Shown here: positions 32,080 through 41,879 of the stretch, in pieces
How the letters are laid out: every line of letters begins with the position of its first letter
How positions within the stretch are numbered: position 1 is the stretch's first letter
Source of the DNA: Oscillospiraceae bacterium
GTDB lineage: Bacteria > Bacillota > Clostridia > UMGS1810
Direction: 5' to 3'
DNA: 47,545 nucleotides
NCBI GenBank assembly: GCA_021629085.1
Contig: JAJXRJ010000017.1
Span: 1-47,545, forward strand
Program-made: the position numbers and the translations under genes
The notes under the pieces: model-generated
What the model was told of the DNA's origin: nothing
The model's input: the letters and a program-made list of their open reading frames with translations, nothing else
The model's database searches: none

Positions 32080-32829
32080 TTAAAGGATTCGCACAGACAC
32101 GTCCTTTTCTGCAAACTGGGCCGGAAGCGGTTTTTCGCTGATAACGCCGCTGATCTCTTTTACAGAGCAGAGGTTATGAACGTATTTTTTCCCTATTTTT
32201 TCGCTTGCGCACAGCAAGAACGCGCGCTTTGCGTGCGCAATCATTCTTTGCCGCACATAATTTTCCTGAATGGAGATATCTGTCAAAAATCCGTCGTCAG
32301 AAAGGCCTCTGCACGAAAAAAACGCCACATCCGCATTGATATCACAAATGGTTTTATACGCCGGCTCGCCCACCAAAGACTGGCAGGCGCTTAACAAATC
32401 ACCGCCCGTGCTGATGGCTTTGATTCCATATTCCCCCAGCTTTAAAAGGGTTTTGATCCCGCTGGTGATCACCGTGAGGTGGTTTCTCAAGGTCAGATAG
32501 GGCACAACGTTATACGCGCTTGAAGAAGCGTCAAGGAAAATCACATCGTAATCCTTTATAAAATGGATGGCCTGCTTGCCCATTGCGATTTTTGCGTCGC
32601 TTTGTTCCAGCTCCCGTATCACAAACGGGATTTTAAGCGTGGAAACACTGTTTTCTTCAATCATGGCCCCGCCGTGCATGCGTTTTATCAGCCCCTGTTT
32701 TTCAAGGCTTATAAGGTCGCGCCGGATGGATACTTCACTTGCAAACAGCTGGGCTGCCAGCTCTTTTACCGTCACTTTCTTTTTTGAAAGAAGCGTATTT
32801 AATATTTGCTTTTCGCGTTCTTTGTTCAT
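32080..32829 (-). CDS. DeoR-family transcriptional repressor
   Basis: A 249-residue regulator of sugar metabolism type. The N-terminal helix-turn-helix (KKVTVKELAAQLFASEVSIR followed by RDL and the family signature LIKRMHGGA) is at residues about 15-65; the C-terminal sugar-phosphate sensor domain contains FLDASSSAYNVVPYL, VITSGIKTL and FFSCRGLSDDGFLTD. ATG 32829 is chosen because GAGGGA lies upstream; the 32859 start has none. It is divergent from the GDPD-PHP operon, and an inverted repeat sits between them, so it probably represses that operon and itself, with a sugar phosphate as inducer. Confidence 0.9.
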   Translation of the reverse strand: MNKEREKQILNTLLSKKKVTVKELAAQLFASEVSIRRDLISLEKQGLIKRMHGGAMIEENSVSTLKIPFVIRELEQSDAKIAMGKQAIHFIKDYDVIFLDASSSAYNVVPYLTLRNHLTVITSGIKTLLKLGEYGIKAISTGGDLLSACQSLVGEPAYKTICDINADVAFFSCRGLSDDGFLTDISIQENYVRQRMIAHAKRAFLLCASEKIGKKYVHNLCSVKEISGVISEKPLPAQFAEKDVSVRIL

Positions 32830-32882
32830 ATATCCCTCTGTTTTTGAAAAAACATTCAATAATATGATTAATTTATCATTTT

Positions 32883-32912
32883 ACGTGATATACATTGACT
32901 TAATAATCACGT
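32883..32912. promoter_or_regulatory. Inverted repeat, putative DeoR-type operator, with -10 box
   Basis: ACGTGAT (32883-32889) and ATCACGT (32906-32912) are separated by 16 bases, between the repressor and the operon. TATAAT follows at 32921-32926 for rightward transcription; the nearest -35-like TTGACT (32895-32900) lies inside the repeat and is spaced 20 bases away. Confidence 0.55.
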
Positions 32913-32966
32913 TCATTTATTATAATGTTTAGATGACAATTTGTCAATATGGCGGGGTGGTTGATT

Positions 32967-34550
32967 TTGAAACAGGTACAGCTGCAAGCACACAAGGGCG
33001 TTGCAACCGAATGCCCAGAAAATACAATGCCCGCATTTTTTGCCGCGCTCACACAAGGATACGACGTGATTGAACTGGATCTGGGATACACGAAGGATCA
33101 CCAAATCGTTGTCCTGCACGATCCTACCATCAACCGCACTGCGCGGACAAACGCCGGCGAACCACTTGGCAAAAGCGGAAACATCACCGATATCACGTAC
33201 AAGGAAGCGCTGAACTATGATTTTGGAATTTCTTTTTCCAACAAGTTTTGTGGCACGCGCATTCCGCTTTTAAGCGAGGTTTTAGAATTTGCAAAGAAAC
33301 ACGCAATCAGGCTTAAAATTGACAACAAAATTGAACGCTTTCCGCCCCACATGCTCTCCTTGTTCTTTTCTCAAATCAAGCCTTATACCAAATGGGTGTC
33401 CATTACCTCTATGCACTTAGACTTTATTAAAAACTGCCTCTCCCGCTTTCCGGACATTGCCATCGACTATGACGGCGTTGTAAATGAAACCGTGCTCAAA
33501 GAATTAAGCACACTCAGACAGCGTGATACCCTTACCGTATGGCTGCCATATAAATGCGCAAGAACCGCGTGGGTCAAGATCCCGTTTGCAGACGAGGCGC
33601 TGTCTGCATTGGTTCATAAGTATGCGAAGCTTGGGATTTGGCTGATTTCCAATGAGCCGGATTTTGCAGATGCGGTAAACCGGCTTGGTGCCGACATCGT
33701 AGAAACCGACGGGACCATCAAGCCGCCAAAAAACATCAACTGCCGGTTTGATATGCACACCCACACCCAAAATTCCCACGACTCACAGTGCGACGTGTCC
33801 GACATGGCAAGCGCAGAACAAAAAAACAATGTATGCGGCTTTGCGATTACGGACCACTGCGACATTGCATGCTATGCCGAAAAAGGCTTTTATGCGGCGA
33901 TTGACCGCTCGGTAAACGACGCACAGTCGGTATCGGGTGTCGTCGCTTTAAAAGGCATTGAGATAGGGGAAGGCTTTTGGCATCCCGGCAAAGCCAAAGA
34001 AATCATTTCCCGCCATGCATTTGACGTGGTGTTGGGGTCTGTGCACACCGTTTTATTGGACGGGTATACCATCCCATATTCCCAAATTGATTTTGCAAAT
34101 ATGGATCAGGCGCTTGTAACCCAATATCTGGATCAATATTTTGACGATATTCTCTCTATGCTAAACATGTGCGATATAGATATCCTCGCACATTTAACCT
34201 GCCCCTTGCGCTATATCAACGGGAAATATAACCTTGGCGCCGACTGCCACAGATATGAGGATAAAATCAAAGAAATTTTACATACCATCATAACGCGCGG
34301 GATTGCGCTTGAAATCAACACCTCCTGTATGTCTGCAAACAGCAATTACTGCGAATGGATGCCGGAAGAATGGATTGTTGCACTGTATAAACAAATGGGC
34401 GGGTATCTGATCACAACCGGCTCGGATGCCCACATCGCCAAAAACGCGGCAAACAGCTTTGACAAATTATATGCCATGCTCAAAACATATGGTTTTAAAA
34501 ACAGCTATTTTTACAAAAACAGATGTGCAATCCCATGCGCAATCAACTAA
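32967..34550 (+). CDS. GDPD-PHP fusion phosphoesterase
   Basis: A two-domain protein of about 527 residues. The N-terminal part is a glycerophosphodiester phosphodiesterase: LQAHKGVATECPENTMPAF, VIELDLGYTKDHQIVVLHDP and a later GADIVETDG, with the conserved His, Glu, Asp and His. From about residue 260 a PHP metal-dependent phosphatase follows, like histidinol phosphatase: FDMHTHTQNSHD, AITDHCD, KGIEIGE, VLGSVHT, LAHLTCP and TTGSDAH supply the metal ligands. It probably splits a phosphodiester, then removes phosphate. ATG 32949 is an alternative start; TTG 32967 fits the GGGGTGG site and domain start better. Confidence 0.85.
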   Translation: MKQVQLQAHKGVATECPENTMPAFFAALTQGYDVIELDLGYTKDHQIVVLHDPTINRTARTNAGEPLGKSGNITDITYKEALNYDFGISFSNKFCGTRIPLLSEVLEFAKKHAIRLKIDNKIERFPPHMLSLFFSQIKPYTKWVSITSMHLDFIKNCLSRFPDIAIDYDGVVNETVLKELSTLRQRDTLTVWLPYKCARTAWVKIPFADEALSALVHKYAKLGIWLISNEPDFADAVNRLGADIVETDGTIKPPKNINCRFDMHTHTQNSHDSQCDVSDMASAEQKNNVCGFAITDHCDIACYAEKGFYAAIDRSVNDAQSVSGVVALKGIEIGEGFWHPGKAKEIISRHAFDVVLGSVHTVLLDGYTIPYSQIDFANMDQALVTQYLDQYFDDILSMLNMCDIDILAHLTCPLRYINGKYNLGADCHRYEDKIKEILHTIITRGIALEINTSCMSANSNYCEWMPEEWIVALYKQMGGYLITTGSDAHIAKNAANSFDKLYAMLKTYGFKNSYFYKNRCAIPCAIN

Positions 34551-34568
34551 AATGGGGAGCGATACAAA

Positions 34569-35597
34569 ATGAAAGCAGCGGTATTTTATGGAAAACACCA
34601 GCTCAAATGCGAACAAATACAAATGCCAACTGCCAAAGCGGATGAAGTGGTTATCAAAGTGATGGCATGCGGTATATGCGGCACCGATGTTCATATTTTT
34701 GAAGGGGATGAAGGCGCTGCCAAAACGCCTGTTGGCACTGTTTTGGGGCACGAATTTGCGGGCGTTGTTACCAAAACCGGTACGGACGTGAAACACATCA
34801 AAGTGGGCGACAGAGTATGCGTGGACCCAAACAAGCTTTGTAACCGCTGCGATTACTGCAAAAATGCCATTGGGCATTTTTGCGAAGACATGGTGGGGAT
34901 CGGCACAACTGTAAATGGCGGATTTGCACAGTTTTGCGCAGTGCCACAAAGCCAGGTATACAAAATCGCCGACACCACAACCTTTTTGGAAGCGGCCATG
35001 GCAGAACCGGTTGCCTGTTGTATGCACGGCATAGATTTGTGCAATATCAAAACAGACGACACTGTTGTGATTCTTGGCGCTGGCATGATTGGCATGATCA
35101 TGCTCCAGCTCGCAAAAATAGCAGGCGCGGCAAACCTGATTGTGATAGAACCGGAACCGAAAAAAAGGGCGCTTGCAAAAAACTTAGGCGCGGATATTTG
35201 CATCGACCCTGTAAGCGAGGATGCCCAAACGGTTTTAAACGCGCATCACATCGCCCGGATCTCCAAGGTGATGGAGTGTGTTGGAAAGCCTGACACCATG
35301 GAGCAGGCCATCCATCTTGCCGGGAAAAAATCGGTTGTCCTGTTCTTTGGGCTGGCCGCGCCAAACGACGCCATCACCATAAACCCCTTTGAACTTTTCA
35401 AAAAAGAAATGGAGATAAAAGCTTCGTTTATTAACCCATATACCCAGCAGCGGGCCGTCCAGATGATTGACTCCAAAAGGATTGACGTGCGCTCCATGAT
35501 CCACAAAACGGCGCCGATCGAAGCGCTTCCGTCCATCCTTGCAAACAAAGAAGAAATGCGAAACGGAAAAATCATTATTGTGCCCAACAAAGAATGA
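34569..35597 (+). CDS. Zinc-dependent alcohol / polyol dehydrogenase
   Basis: A 342-residue medium-chain dehydrogenase of the sorbitol/threonine dehydrogenase type. Visible: catalytic zinc site CGICGTDVH (residues about 37-45) and GHEFAGVV, the structural zinc cluster CNRCDYCKNAIGHFC (about 91-105), and the NAD-binding Rossmann loop VILGAGMIGM (about 169-178) followed by an acidic end to strand two (VIEPEPKK), which favours NAD over NADP. It probably oxidises a sugar alcohol or alditol released by the upstream enzyme. It lies 18 bases after that gene in the same operon. Confidence 0.9.
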   Translation: MKAAVFYGKHQLKCEQIQMPTAKADEVVIKVMACGICGTDVHIFEGDEGAAKTPVGTVLGHEFAGVVTKTGTDVKHIKVGDRVCVDPNKLCNRCDYCKNAIGHFCEDMVGIGTTVNGGFAQFCAVPQSQVYKIADTTTFLEAAMAEPVACCMHGIDLCNIKTDDTVVILGAGMIGMIMLQLAKIAGAANLIVIEPEPKKRALAKNLGADICIDPVSEDAQTVLNAHHIARISKVMECVGKPDTMEQAIHLAGKKSVVLFFGLAAPNDAITINPFELFKKEMEIKASFINPYTQQRAVQMIDSKRIDVRSMIHKTAPIEALPSILANKEEMRNGKIIIVPNKE

Positions 35598-35612
35598 AAA
35601 AGGAGATTTCCC

Positions 35613-36563
35613 ATGCCAAAGGACACCTTATTTGCAATCGGCGAGGCGCTCATTGATTTTATCCCGCACGAAACCGGCTGTGATTTTTCCAGCGTAACGT
35701 CTTTTTCCCCCAAAATCGGCGGCGCGCCGGCCAATGTGCTGGGCGCCTTTGCAAAGCTTGGCGGCAAAACCCAACTCATCACCCAGCTGGGAACAGACCC
35801 GTTTGGCCAAAAAATCATCCGTGCCCTGTCCGGCTATCACATCGGCACAAAATATATAACGCTTACCAATGCGGCAAACACCGCACTTGCATTTGTAAGC
35901 CTGGATAAAACGGGTGACAGGACCTTTTCTTTTTACAGGAACCCGTCTGCCGATATGCTGTATGACGCAAAAAACTTAAAAGCAGAATGGTTTGCGCCCT
36001 GCTTTGCGCTGCATTTTTGCTCGGTTTCCTTAGGCGAAACGCCCATGAAAGCCGCGCACAAACGTGCAATCAAATATGCCAAACAGCACGGCGCGCTCAT
36101 AAGCTTTGACCCCAACATCCGGCTGCCGCTGTGGAAGGATACGGCGGCATTGAAAAAAGCGGTTGACGAATTTTTGCCGTTTGCCGATATCATCAAGGTG
36201 TCTTTGGAAGAGCTGCCGCTGGTCACTGGGACATCGGACATCGAACAAGGCTGCGGCATGCTTTTAAACCATGCAAAACTGGTGCTCTGTACCTGTGGCG
36301 CACTTGGCTCCTATGCGTTTACAGAGCGTTTTTTTGTGTTTGCGCCTTCCAAACAGGTGGATGTAAAAGATACCACCGGGGCAGGAGACGCATTTTGCGG
36401 TTCGTTTTTGTACAGCCTTTACAGAAGCGGCACGAATCTCGAAAATTTAGACCATCTCTCCCAGCAACAGCTGCTTGGCTTTATCAAATGTTCCAACGGT
36501 TATTGCGAAAAAAGCGTGCAGGCCTATGGCGCCATTGAATCTTACCCCACCGTTTTAAAATAG
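35613..36563 (+). CDS. PfkB-family carbohydrate kinase (fructokinase-like)
   Basis: A 316-residue sugar kinase. Signatures: GEALIDFIPHE at residues 10-20, GGAPANVLGAFAKLGG (about 36-51), and the catalytic DTTGAGDAFCGSFL near 253-266 holding the base Asp and the anion hole. It resembles fructokinases, so it may phosphorylate the ketose made by the dehydrogenase upstream, a usual polyol path. A ribosome site AAGGAG precedes ATG 35613. The operon ends here at a strong terminator. Confidence 0.92.
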   Translation: MPKDTLFAIGEALIDFIPHETGCDFSSVTSFSPKIGGAPANVLGAFAKLGGKTQLITQLGTDPFGQKIIRALSGYHIGTKYITLTNAANTALAFVSLDKTGDRTFSFYRNPSADMLYDAKNLKAEWFAPCFALHFCSVSLGETPMKAAHKRAIKYAKQHGALISFDPNIRLPLWKDTAALKKAVDEFLPFADIIKVSLEELPLVTGTSDIEQGCGMLLNHAKLVLCTCGALGSYAFTERFFVFAPSKQVDVKDTTGAGDAFCGSFLYSLYRSGTNLENLDHLSQQQLLGFIKCSNGYCEKSVQAYGAIESYPTVLK

Positions 36564-36574
36564 GGTTTAAAAAT

Positions 36575-36618
36575 ACCTCCCACCGCAAAATGGACAATGT
36601 GGTGGGAGGTGTTTTTTT
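36575..36618 (+). terminator. Intrinsic terminator of the sugar operon
   Basis: ACCTCCCACC (36575-36584) pairs perfectly with GGTGGGAGGT (36601-36610), followed by seven T. The stop codon of the convergent glycosidase gene lies at its right edge. Confidence 0.85.
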
Positions 36619-39496
36619 ATTGTTCCGCAAAGGTTGTGATGCTTCTTGCGCCGAAGGTATACTGTAAGCTTCCGTTTTCTATTAAAACATCTGGTTGTTT
36701 TTCAAAATTTTCCTGCTCCGTTGTGTGGTATACCGCGGCACTTTGTGCGCCAAAGCCGTTTATGGCAGTCTCAACCGCGCTGTCGGTGTTGTTGATGACC
36801 ACCACAGACAGCTTGCCTGTGTCTGGATTGATGCTGGACACCACCTGCAAATCGTCGGTATCGCTGTAAGAGCTCACCCTGTAATCGCCGGGGCGCATAA
36901 ATCTGGAAAACTGCGCAATCGTATAATATTCTTTGCCGTAAAGGATGGTTCCCGTCTCGTTGTTGTAATCGATGAGGGACTCACAGTTGCTGGGCAAATC
37001 CCCGTCTATCAGCCTGGAGCCGTACCAATAAAACCACGCACTGTAGCCGTGCTCCAAGGCATCCCACACCTTTGTCGCTGTTTTAAGCCCGCTGATGATA
37101 GAATAGTCCTTGGCAACCTTCGCGCCCTCGTTCATTTCCGTTTGAATCATGGGAAGATTGTATTTCTCAAAATCATAGGTGTCAAAATACCCATCTTCAT
37201 AATCGTACCCGTGAACCGTAATACAGCCCATGCGGCTGATGAGCTCATCAGACCAGCTTTTTAAAAACCGGTCTTCTGATTTAAGATTACACCCTTCCAC
37301 AACGCCGATTAAGGGTTCAAGGCCCTTTTCTTCAAACTTGTCAATCACCTCCATGGCCATTGCTTCCGCTTCCACAGGGGTGTAGATGCAGCTTGCATAG
37401 TCTGTGTTTACAATGGGCTCATTTTGCAGGCCAATCCATTTGATATCATACCCGTATTCATTTACATATCTGTCCACCCATGTGGAAATATAGGTGGCAT
37501 AATCCTCGTAATGGGCGGGGTCGAGTTTATTGGGGATTTGTGTGTTTCCCACAACCGACTGGTTGGTTTTCATCCACGCAGGCGGGCTCCACACGCTGGC
37601 GAGAAATTTCACTTCAGGGTTAATTTTGAGCGCCTCGTCCGCCATCCAGCGCTGATGCATATCTGTGTTAAAATCCCAAACATCCTTTGCAGGATTGATT
37701 GTCATTTGCATTTCAGGATTAAAATTCGATTGGTCCCCTTCTTTAAAAGGATTTACCTCAAGCCGCAAAAGCGTAAGTCCAATGTCTTTGCCCTCAGTAC
37801 CGAAAAGCGACTGCAGCACCTTGGTCTGGATTTCCGGCTTGGTTTTATTCTGTAAATACCACGCATTGTGATTTGCTGCTGCGCCAAACCCTTCAATTTT
37901 TTGTTTTAAACTGGTTTTATAAATATTGATTTCATTTTTTTGCGTGGTTTTGATATCCACATGTTTGGTTTCTTCGTTCCACTCCACCTGTGCGCCAAGC
38001 GATTCTGCCACAAACCGCAAAGGCACCATGGTTCTGTCGTCCACAAGCTGCGCGGGCACATCCAATTCTAGAGGATTCCCGTTTACATATGCGGTTTTGG
38101 AACCGATTGCAATCTTGATTTCATCCTTTCCCTGAAACGCGGTTACAGTCTGTGTCGGGCCGTCCCACAAAATTGCAGCATGCAGTTTTTCAAAGGTTTT
38201 TCTCATGGGGACAAGCGTTCTTTCACCGACAATCTGTGCAGGCACATCGCTGTAAAGCACCCGTTTCCCGTCAATGTTCACCGCCACAACATTTTCCAGT
38301 TTTTCAGATATGGACGGGGGCACAGATCCGGGGAGGATGTTTTCCGGAAGCATGGTGTCTGCCTTCCTTATTTCGAGCTGGTCGTAATTGACACAGCGTA
38401 CCACATAATCTTCCGCTAAATATACGTCGTTTTGCGGTGATACCTGCTCCACAGCAACCCCATAAAGGGGAGAGCCGTCTGATTGGTACGAAAGGCAAAT
38501 GTCAGACCAGCCATCTTTTGTAACAAGGTATCTGTATTTTGAGTTGGAGTAGTATTCTTTGCCGTCGCCGGCGGTGCCTTCAAAGGTGATGAGCGAAATA
38601 AAAAAGTAGCCTTCGTCAATTTTACTTTTGGGATTTACCATCGCCTTTAATGTGATATTGTAAATGGCCCCTTTTTCCATTTCCATATTCTCAAATGCAT
38701 TGTTAAATTTTAAGCGGTTATAGTGAATATCTCTGTAATCGGTTTTTAAGCTTTTTCCGCTGCTTCCGTAAAAAAGCGTGTCGTCCACCAGCATCCCGTC
38801 TTCCATGGTTGCGCCGCCCGATGTGATATTGGCCTCTTGAAACGACGAAATGTTGTCAAAATCAAAGATGTTTACAGTTACCGCATCGGCGTTATTGCTG
38901 TTTTCACCGCTGCCCCCGTTGTTTTCCGGCTTTTGAGGGGCGGGTTCGCCTTTTATGGAAACGCTTATGTCGTCAATGTAAAGCGTATCGGAAAACACAT
39001 CGTTTTTGGCCTGCTCAATGGAGAGCATTGGGCGGGTTTCTTGCGCATAGGTGTATTCATATTCCACTTCCGTCCACTGGTTTGCTTTTATGGGATAGAT
39101 TTTTTCTGTATAAGGCGTGGTGGAGGTATCGGTTCCGGATTTCCCAATGCCCGCAAGCATCAGGTTGGTATCCACAAGCGGGTAGACACAAAGCGTCACA
39201 ATATAGGTTTTCCCAACTTCATGAAAAACCGGAAGCTTGATCCTGTCATAGTAGTTTGCCAGGTTTGAAAGCTTTAAACTTTTGCCCGTCCCGGTGGTGT
39301 TGTCTTTTTCCGTTGACAAAGACACCTGGCTTGCCTTCAGCGTGCCGCCAACCTGAAAATCCTTGCCGGCTTCAAACGAGGATCGGTCGTCAAATGTAAG
39401 CAGAATTGAATTTTCCTGCACCAAACCAAAGACAGGAGGCACCATTGCCGCCAGCATCATGGCAGCCATCAAAAACAAGCAACACAGTTTCTTCAT
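36617..39496 (-). CDS. Exported GH30-type glycoside hydrolase with copper amine oxidase-like stalk
   Basis: A 959-residue exported enzyme. Residues 1-24 are a signal peptide. Two beta-sandwich carbohydrate-binding modules follow (about 28-185 and 205-395). Residues about 394-520 hold a copper amine oxidase N-terminal-like stalk (TLVPMRKTFEKLHAAILW, TMVPLRFVAESLGAQVEW). The catalytic GH30 clan A barrel covers about 535-870: IEGFGAAANHNAWYL, SVWSPPAWMKTN, acid/base Glu in GLQNEP near 691, nucleophile Glu in QTEMNEG near 786; a beta domain closes the protein. GH30 members act on glucosylceramide, xylan or beta-1,6-glucans; the substrate here is unknown. Confidence 0.88.
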   Translation of the reverse strand: MKKLCCLFLMAAMMLAAMVPPVFGLVQENSILLTFDDRSSFEAGKDFQVGGTLKASQVSLSTEKDNTTGTGKSLKLSNLANYYDRIKLPVFHEVGKTYIVTLCVYPLVDTNLMLAGIGKSGTDTSTTPYTEKIYPIKANQWTEVEYEYTYAQETRPMLSIEQAKNDVFSDTLYIDDISVSIKGEPAPQKPENNGGSGENSNNADAVTVNIFDFDNISSFQEANITSGGATMEDGMLVDDTLFYGSSGKSLKTDYRDIHYNRLKFNNAFENMEMEKGAIYNITLKAMVNPKSKIDEGYFFISLITFEGTAGDGKEYYSNSKYRYLVTKDGWSDICLSYQSDGSPLYGVAVEQVSPQNDVYLAEDYVVRCVNYDQLEIRKADTMLPENILPGSVPPSISEKLENVVAVNIDGKRVLYSDVPAQIVGERTLVPMRKTFEKLHAAILWDGPTQTVTAFQGKDEIKIAIGSKTAYVNGNPLELDVPAQLVDDRTMVPLRFVAESLGAQVEWNEETKHVDIKTTQKNEINIYKTSLKQKIEGFGAAANHNAWYLQNKTKPEIQTKVLQSLFGTEGKDIGLTLLRLEVNPFKEGDQSNFNPEMQMTINPAKDVWDFNTDMHQRWMADEALKINPEVKFLASVWSPPAWMKTNQSVVGNTQIPNKLDPAHYEDYATYISTWVDRYVNEYGYDIKWIGLQNEPIVNTDYASCIYTPVEAEAMAMEVIDKFEEKGLEPLIGVVEGCNLKSEDRFLKSWSDELISRMGCITVHGYDYEDGYFDTYDFEKYNLPMIQTEMNEGAKVAKDYSIISGLKTATKVWDALEHGYSAWFYWYGSRLIDGDLPSNCESLIDYNNETGTILYGKEYYTIAQFSRFMRPGDYRVSSYSDTDDLQVVSSINPDTGKLSVVVINNTDSAVETAINGFGAQSAAVYHTTEQENFEKQPDVLIENGSLQYTFGARSITTFAEQ

Positions 39497-39557
39497 TCCA
39501 TTCTCTCCTTTAATCTCGTTTTATATTGATCGCGGTAATTGCGCACGTATCAAAAAA

Positions 39558-41807
39558 TTACCCTTCGCCTATGTTGTTTGCCCTTTCAATGTACGCATCC
39601 TGCTCTTTTTTGCTCAAATGGTTCCAAAGCACATTCCAGCCGCACACGCGCACCTGGAGGTTTTTAAACTTTTCTGGGTTTTTCTGCGCTTCCAGCAGTG
39701 TTTTTGCATTAAGGACATTAAATTGGATGGCCATGCCGCCACTTTTTAGATAGGTGAATATGAGCGCCTGCATGATATCCAGCCCCTCATCGCCGGCAAC
39801 TGCAGATGGATGCAGCATCACGTCCACGCAAAACGACTCCTGATATAAATCGGGTTTTAGTTTTGCAACCGTATTAATCAAGGCCGTCACGCCGTTTTTG
39901 TCCATGCCCGGGGCCGGCGACGCATTTTTTGACATTTCCTCTTTTTCTTTTCTTCCGTCCGGCGTGGCAAAGGTTTTTTCGCCCTGCCACACAAATTCCA
40001 TGGCAGAATGCATGGACGCCTTATAAAACCCGCCCCGTGCATTCGGGCGGTGATTGACCGACAATGCAAAAAACCTTGCCATACTTTCCGCGAACAGATC
40101 GGTTTCGTCATGGCCGCATCCATATTTGCATGGCGCGTTTTTGATTTTTTGGCGCAAACATTCATATCCCTGCCAATTTGCATCCAGGGCCCGTTTTAAA
40201 TCTGCCATGGCGATTTCCCTCTGATCAAACACAAACGTTTTGACTGCCATGACTGCGTCAACCAGGCTCGCAAACCCGCAGTTTAAAATGGAAGAAGTGC
40301 TAAATTTCACACCGCCCGCATATGCGTCGCACCCCCTTTTTAAGCATCCCTCCACGGTTGCCGAATACAAAGAGGATGGGTTTATCACCCCTAAATATGG
40401 TTCATATGCATTTGCCATAGAAATTGTGTTTTCTATTAGATGTTTCCATTGGCGCAGCACGGCAAAATAAAAGCCGTCAAACGTGTTGAAATCTTCTGTG
40501 TTTCCAGTTTTTAACCCAATTGTTTTTTGGATCCCTTTGTCATATCCATTGCTAAACACATATTCCACCGCTTTTAGCGCGTTGACATATCCTGTGGTAG
40601 ATGAAACCTCATTTGCGCGGACGCCCGTTTCATAGCAGCCGCGGATGTCCATGCTGAGCGCCTCGCTGTAGGTTGCGCCATATCCCATAACGGCTTTGAT
40701 CATTCCCGGCTCACAGCAAAAAACAAAGCTGTTTTTCCCGTTCCTTACCATGTCTAACACCTTTCGTAAGAACTTCTCCGGGATATTCCCGTTTACCTTG
40801 ATCTGGATTTTGGGATTATATAGGTTCAGCTTGTCATATACGTCGATAATCTCATAAGAAAGCCCGTTCATCTTTGTGCTGCCATCCTCGTTTGTGCCGC
40901 CCATATAAAACGGCTGCCCCCAATAATTGCCGATTGCCGACCACTGCAGCAAAAAATAGGCAAGATATTCTTTCATTTCCGCTTTGGTAAACGTCCCCGT
41001 TTCCATGTCGTGTTTGTAAAACGGGTAAAGAGCGCTGTCAAGTCCGTTTCCAAGCGACCGCACCTGAAAATAATCGACAGATTCTGAAATCATAAAATAA
41101 AGATACATCACCTGCATGGCTTCATAGATGTTTGCCGGCGCGCCGTCCCGGATATTTTTCAGGCAAGCGGCAATTTTTTGAGCCTTTTTGTGTTTCTTTG
41201 TCAACGCATACTGATACATTCTGTCAATCACTGCCAAAATGGCAGAATATTCTATGTCAATACCCGCAAAAAAACTTGCCATATCCTCCGTCATGGTGCC
41301 ATTTTTAATGTGCCATTCCCGGTAGGTTTCCGCCCGCTTTTTGATCCCCGAAAATCCAAGATGTAAAATGGCCTGCCAATCGGGCACAACGTGGTCAAAG
41401 TCGGGCCAGATTGCGATGGCGCCGGAATCGTTGAAATCTTTCATCTTTTGTTTTGTTTCGGGTAGAATGTCACAAAATACTTCTTCTTTCCATTTGTGGA
41501 CGGTTGTATGTTTTATCAGCCGGTTCCAGCTGTAAATGCCGACAAACCAATCGTGCTCGCTGACATCAATCCTTGTGTTTGCAAGCACATATGAAATGGC
41601 CTTCGCTTTTGCAATGGGATGCGGCAAATCACGGTTTTCCTCACTTAACAACACCAATCCTTCTTTGATTTGGCCGTCGCAAAGGCCTGTGGTTTTGTCA
41701 TAGGCATAGCCGTGATAGGCCATCCTTGTATATGGATTGAATGGTTCATCGGTTTTGTGATATTTATTTTCTATATATTTTCGATCTTCCTCTAAATTTC
41801 CAAACAT
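39558..41807 (-). CDS. Glycyl radical enzyme (pyruvate formate-lyase-like)
   Basis: About 749 residues. The C-terminal glycyl radical loop is RVCGWNVLWN (about residues 722-731), with the radical Gly, and the active-site Cys is in MDIRGCYETGV near 390. The motif GCYET departs from the GCVE of diol dehydratases and the CC of pyruvate formate-lyase, so this is a divergent member of unknown substrate. It needs a radical SAM activase, not present in the window. ATG 41807 is preferred over 41819 for spacing. An AraC-type regulator diverges from it. Oxygen sensitivity is known for the family. Confidence 0.88.
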   Translation of the reverse strand: MFGNLEEDRKYIENKYHKTDEPFNPYTRMAYHGYAYDKTTGLCDGQIKEGLVLLSEENRDLPHPIAKAKAISYVLANTRIDVSEHDWFVGIYSWNRLIKHTTVHKWKEEVFCDILPETKQKMKDFNDSGAIAIWPDFDHVVPDWQAILHLGFSGIKKRAETYREWHIKNGTMTEDMASFFAGIDIEYSAILAVIDRMYQYALTKKHKKAQKIAACLKNIRDGAPANIYEAMQVMYLYFMISESVDYFQVRSLGNGLDSALYPFYKHDMETGTFTKAEMKEYLAYFLLQWSAIGNYWGQPFYMGGTNEDGSTKMNGLSYEIIDVYDKLNLYNPKIQIKVNGNIPEKFLRKVLDMVRNGKNSFVFCCEPGMIKAVMGYGATYSEALSMDIRGCYETGVRANEVSSTTGYVNALKAVEYVFSNGYDKGIQKTIGLKTGNTEDFNTFDGFYFAVLRQWKHLIENTISMANAYEPYLGVINPSSLYSATVEGCLKRGCDAYAGGVKFSTSSILNCGFASLVDAVMAVKTFVFDQREIAMADLKRALDANWQGYECLRQKIKNAPCKYGCGHDETDLFAESMARFFALSVNHRPNARGGFYKASMHSAMEFVWQGEKTFATPDGRKEKEEMSKNASPAPGMDKNGVTALINTVAKLKPDLYQESFCVDVMLHPSAVAGDEGLDIMQALIFTYLKSGGMAIQFNVLNAKTLLEAQKNPEKFKNLQVRVCGWNVLWNHLSKKEQDAYIERANNIGEG

Positions 41808-41830
41808 AAACAAACACATCCTATAGAACC

Positions 41831-41860
41831 ATTATACTGGAATCCGCTGGGAAATCACAA
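41831..41860 (-). promoter_or_regulatory. Promoter of the glycyl radical enzyme gene
   Basis: On the minus strand TTGTGA (41860-41855), 18 bases, TATAAT (41836-41831). It lies about 24 bases upstream of the start codon. Confidence 0.6.
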
Positions 41861-41879
41861 TGGTAAAATAACAAAAAAC

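Noticed and set aside
31863..32114. Minus-strand frame of 83 codons in the gap before the DeoR gene
   Set aside because: No ribosome site, overlaps the TACACATAA repeats and the repressor's 3' end, and its composition (many Phe, Tyr, Cys and His) is typical of non-coding AT-rich DNA.
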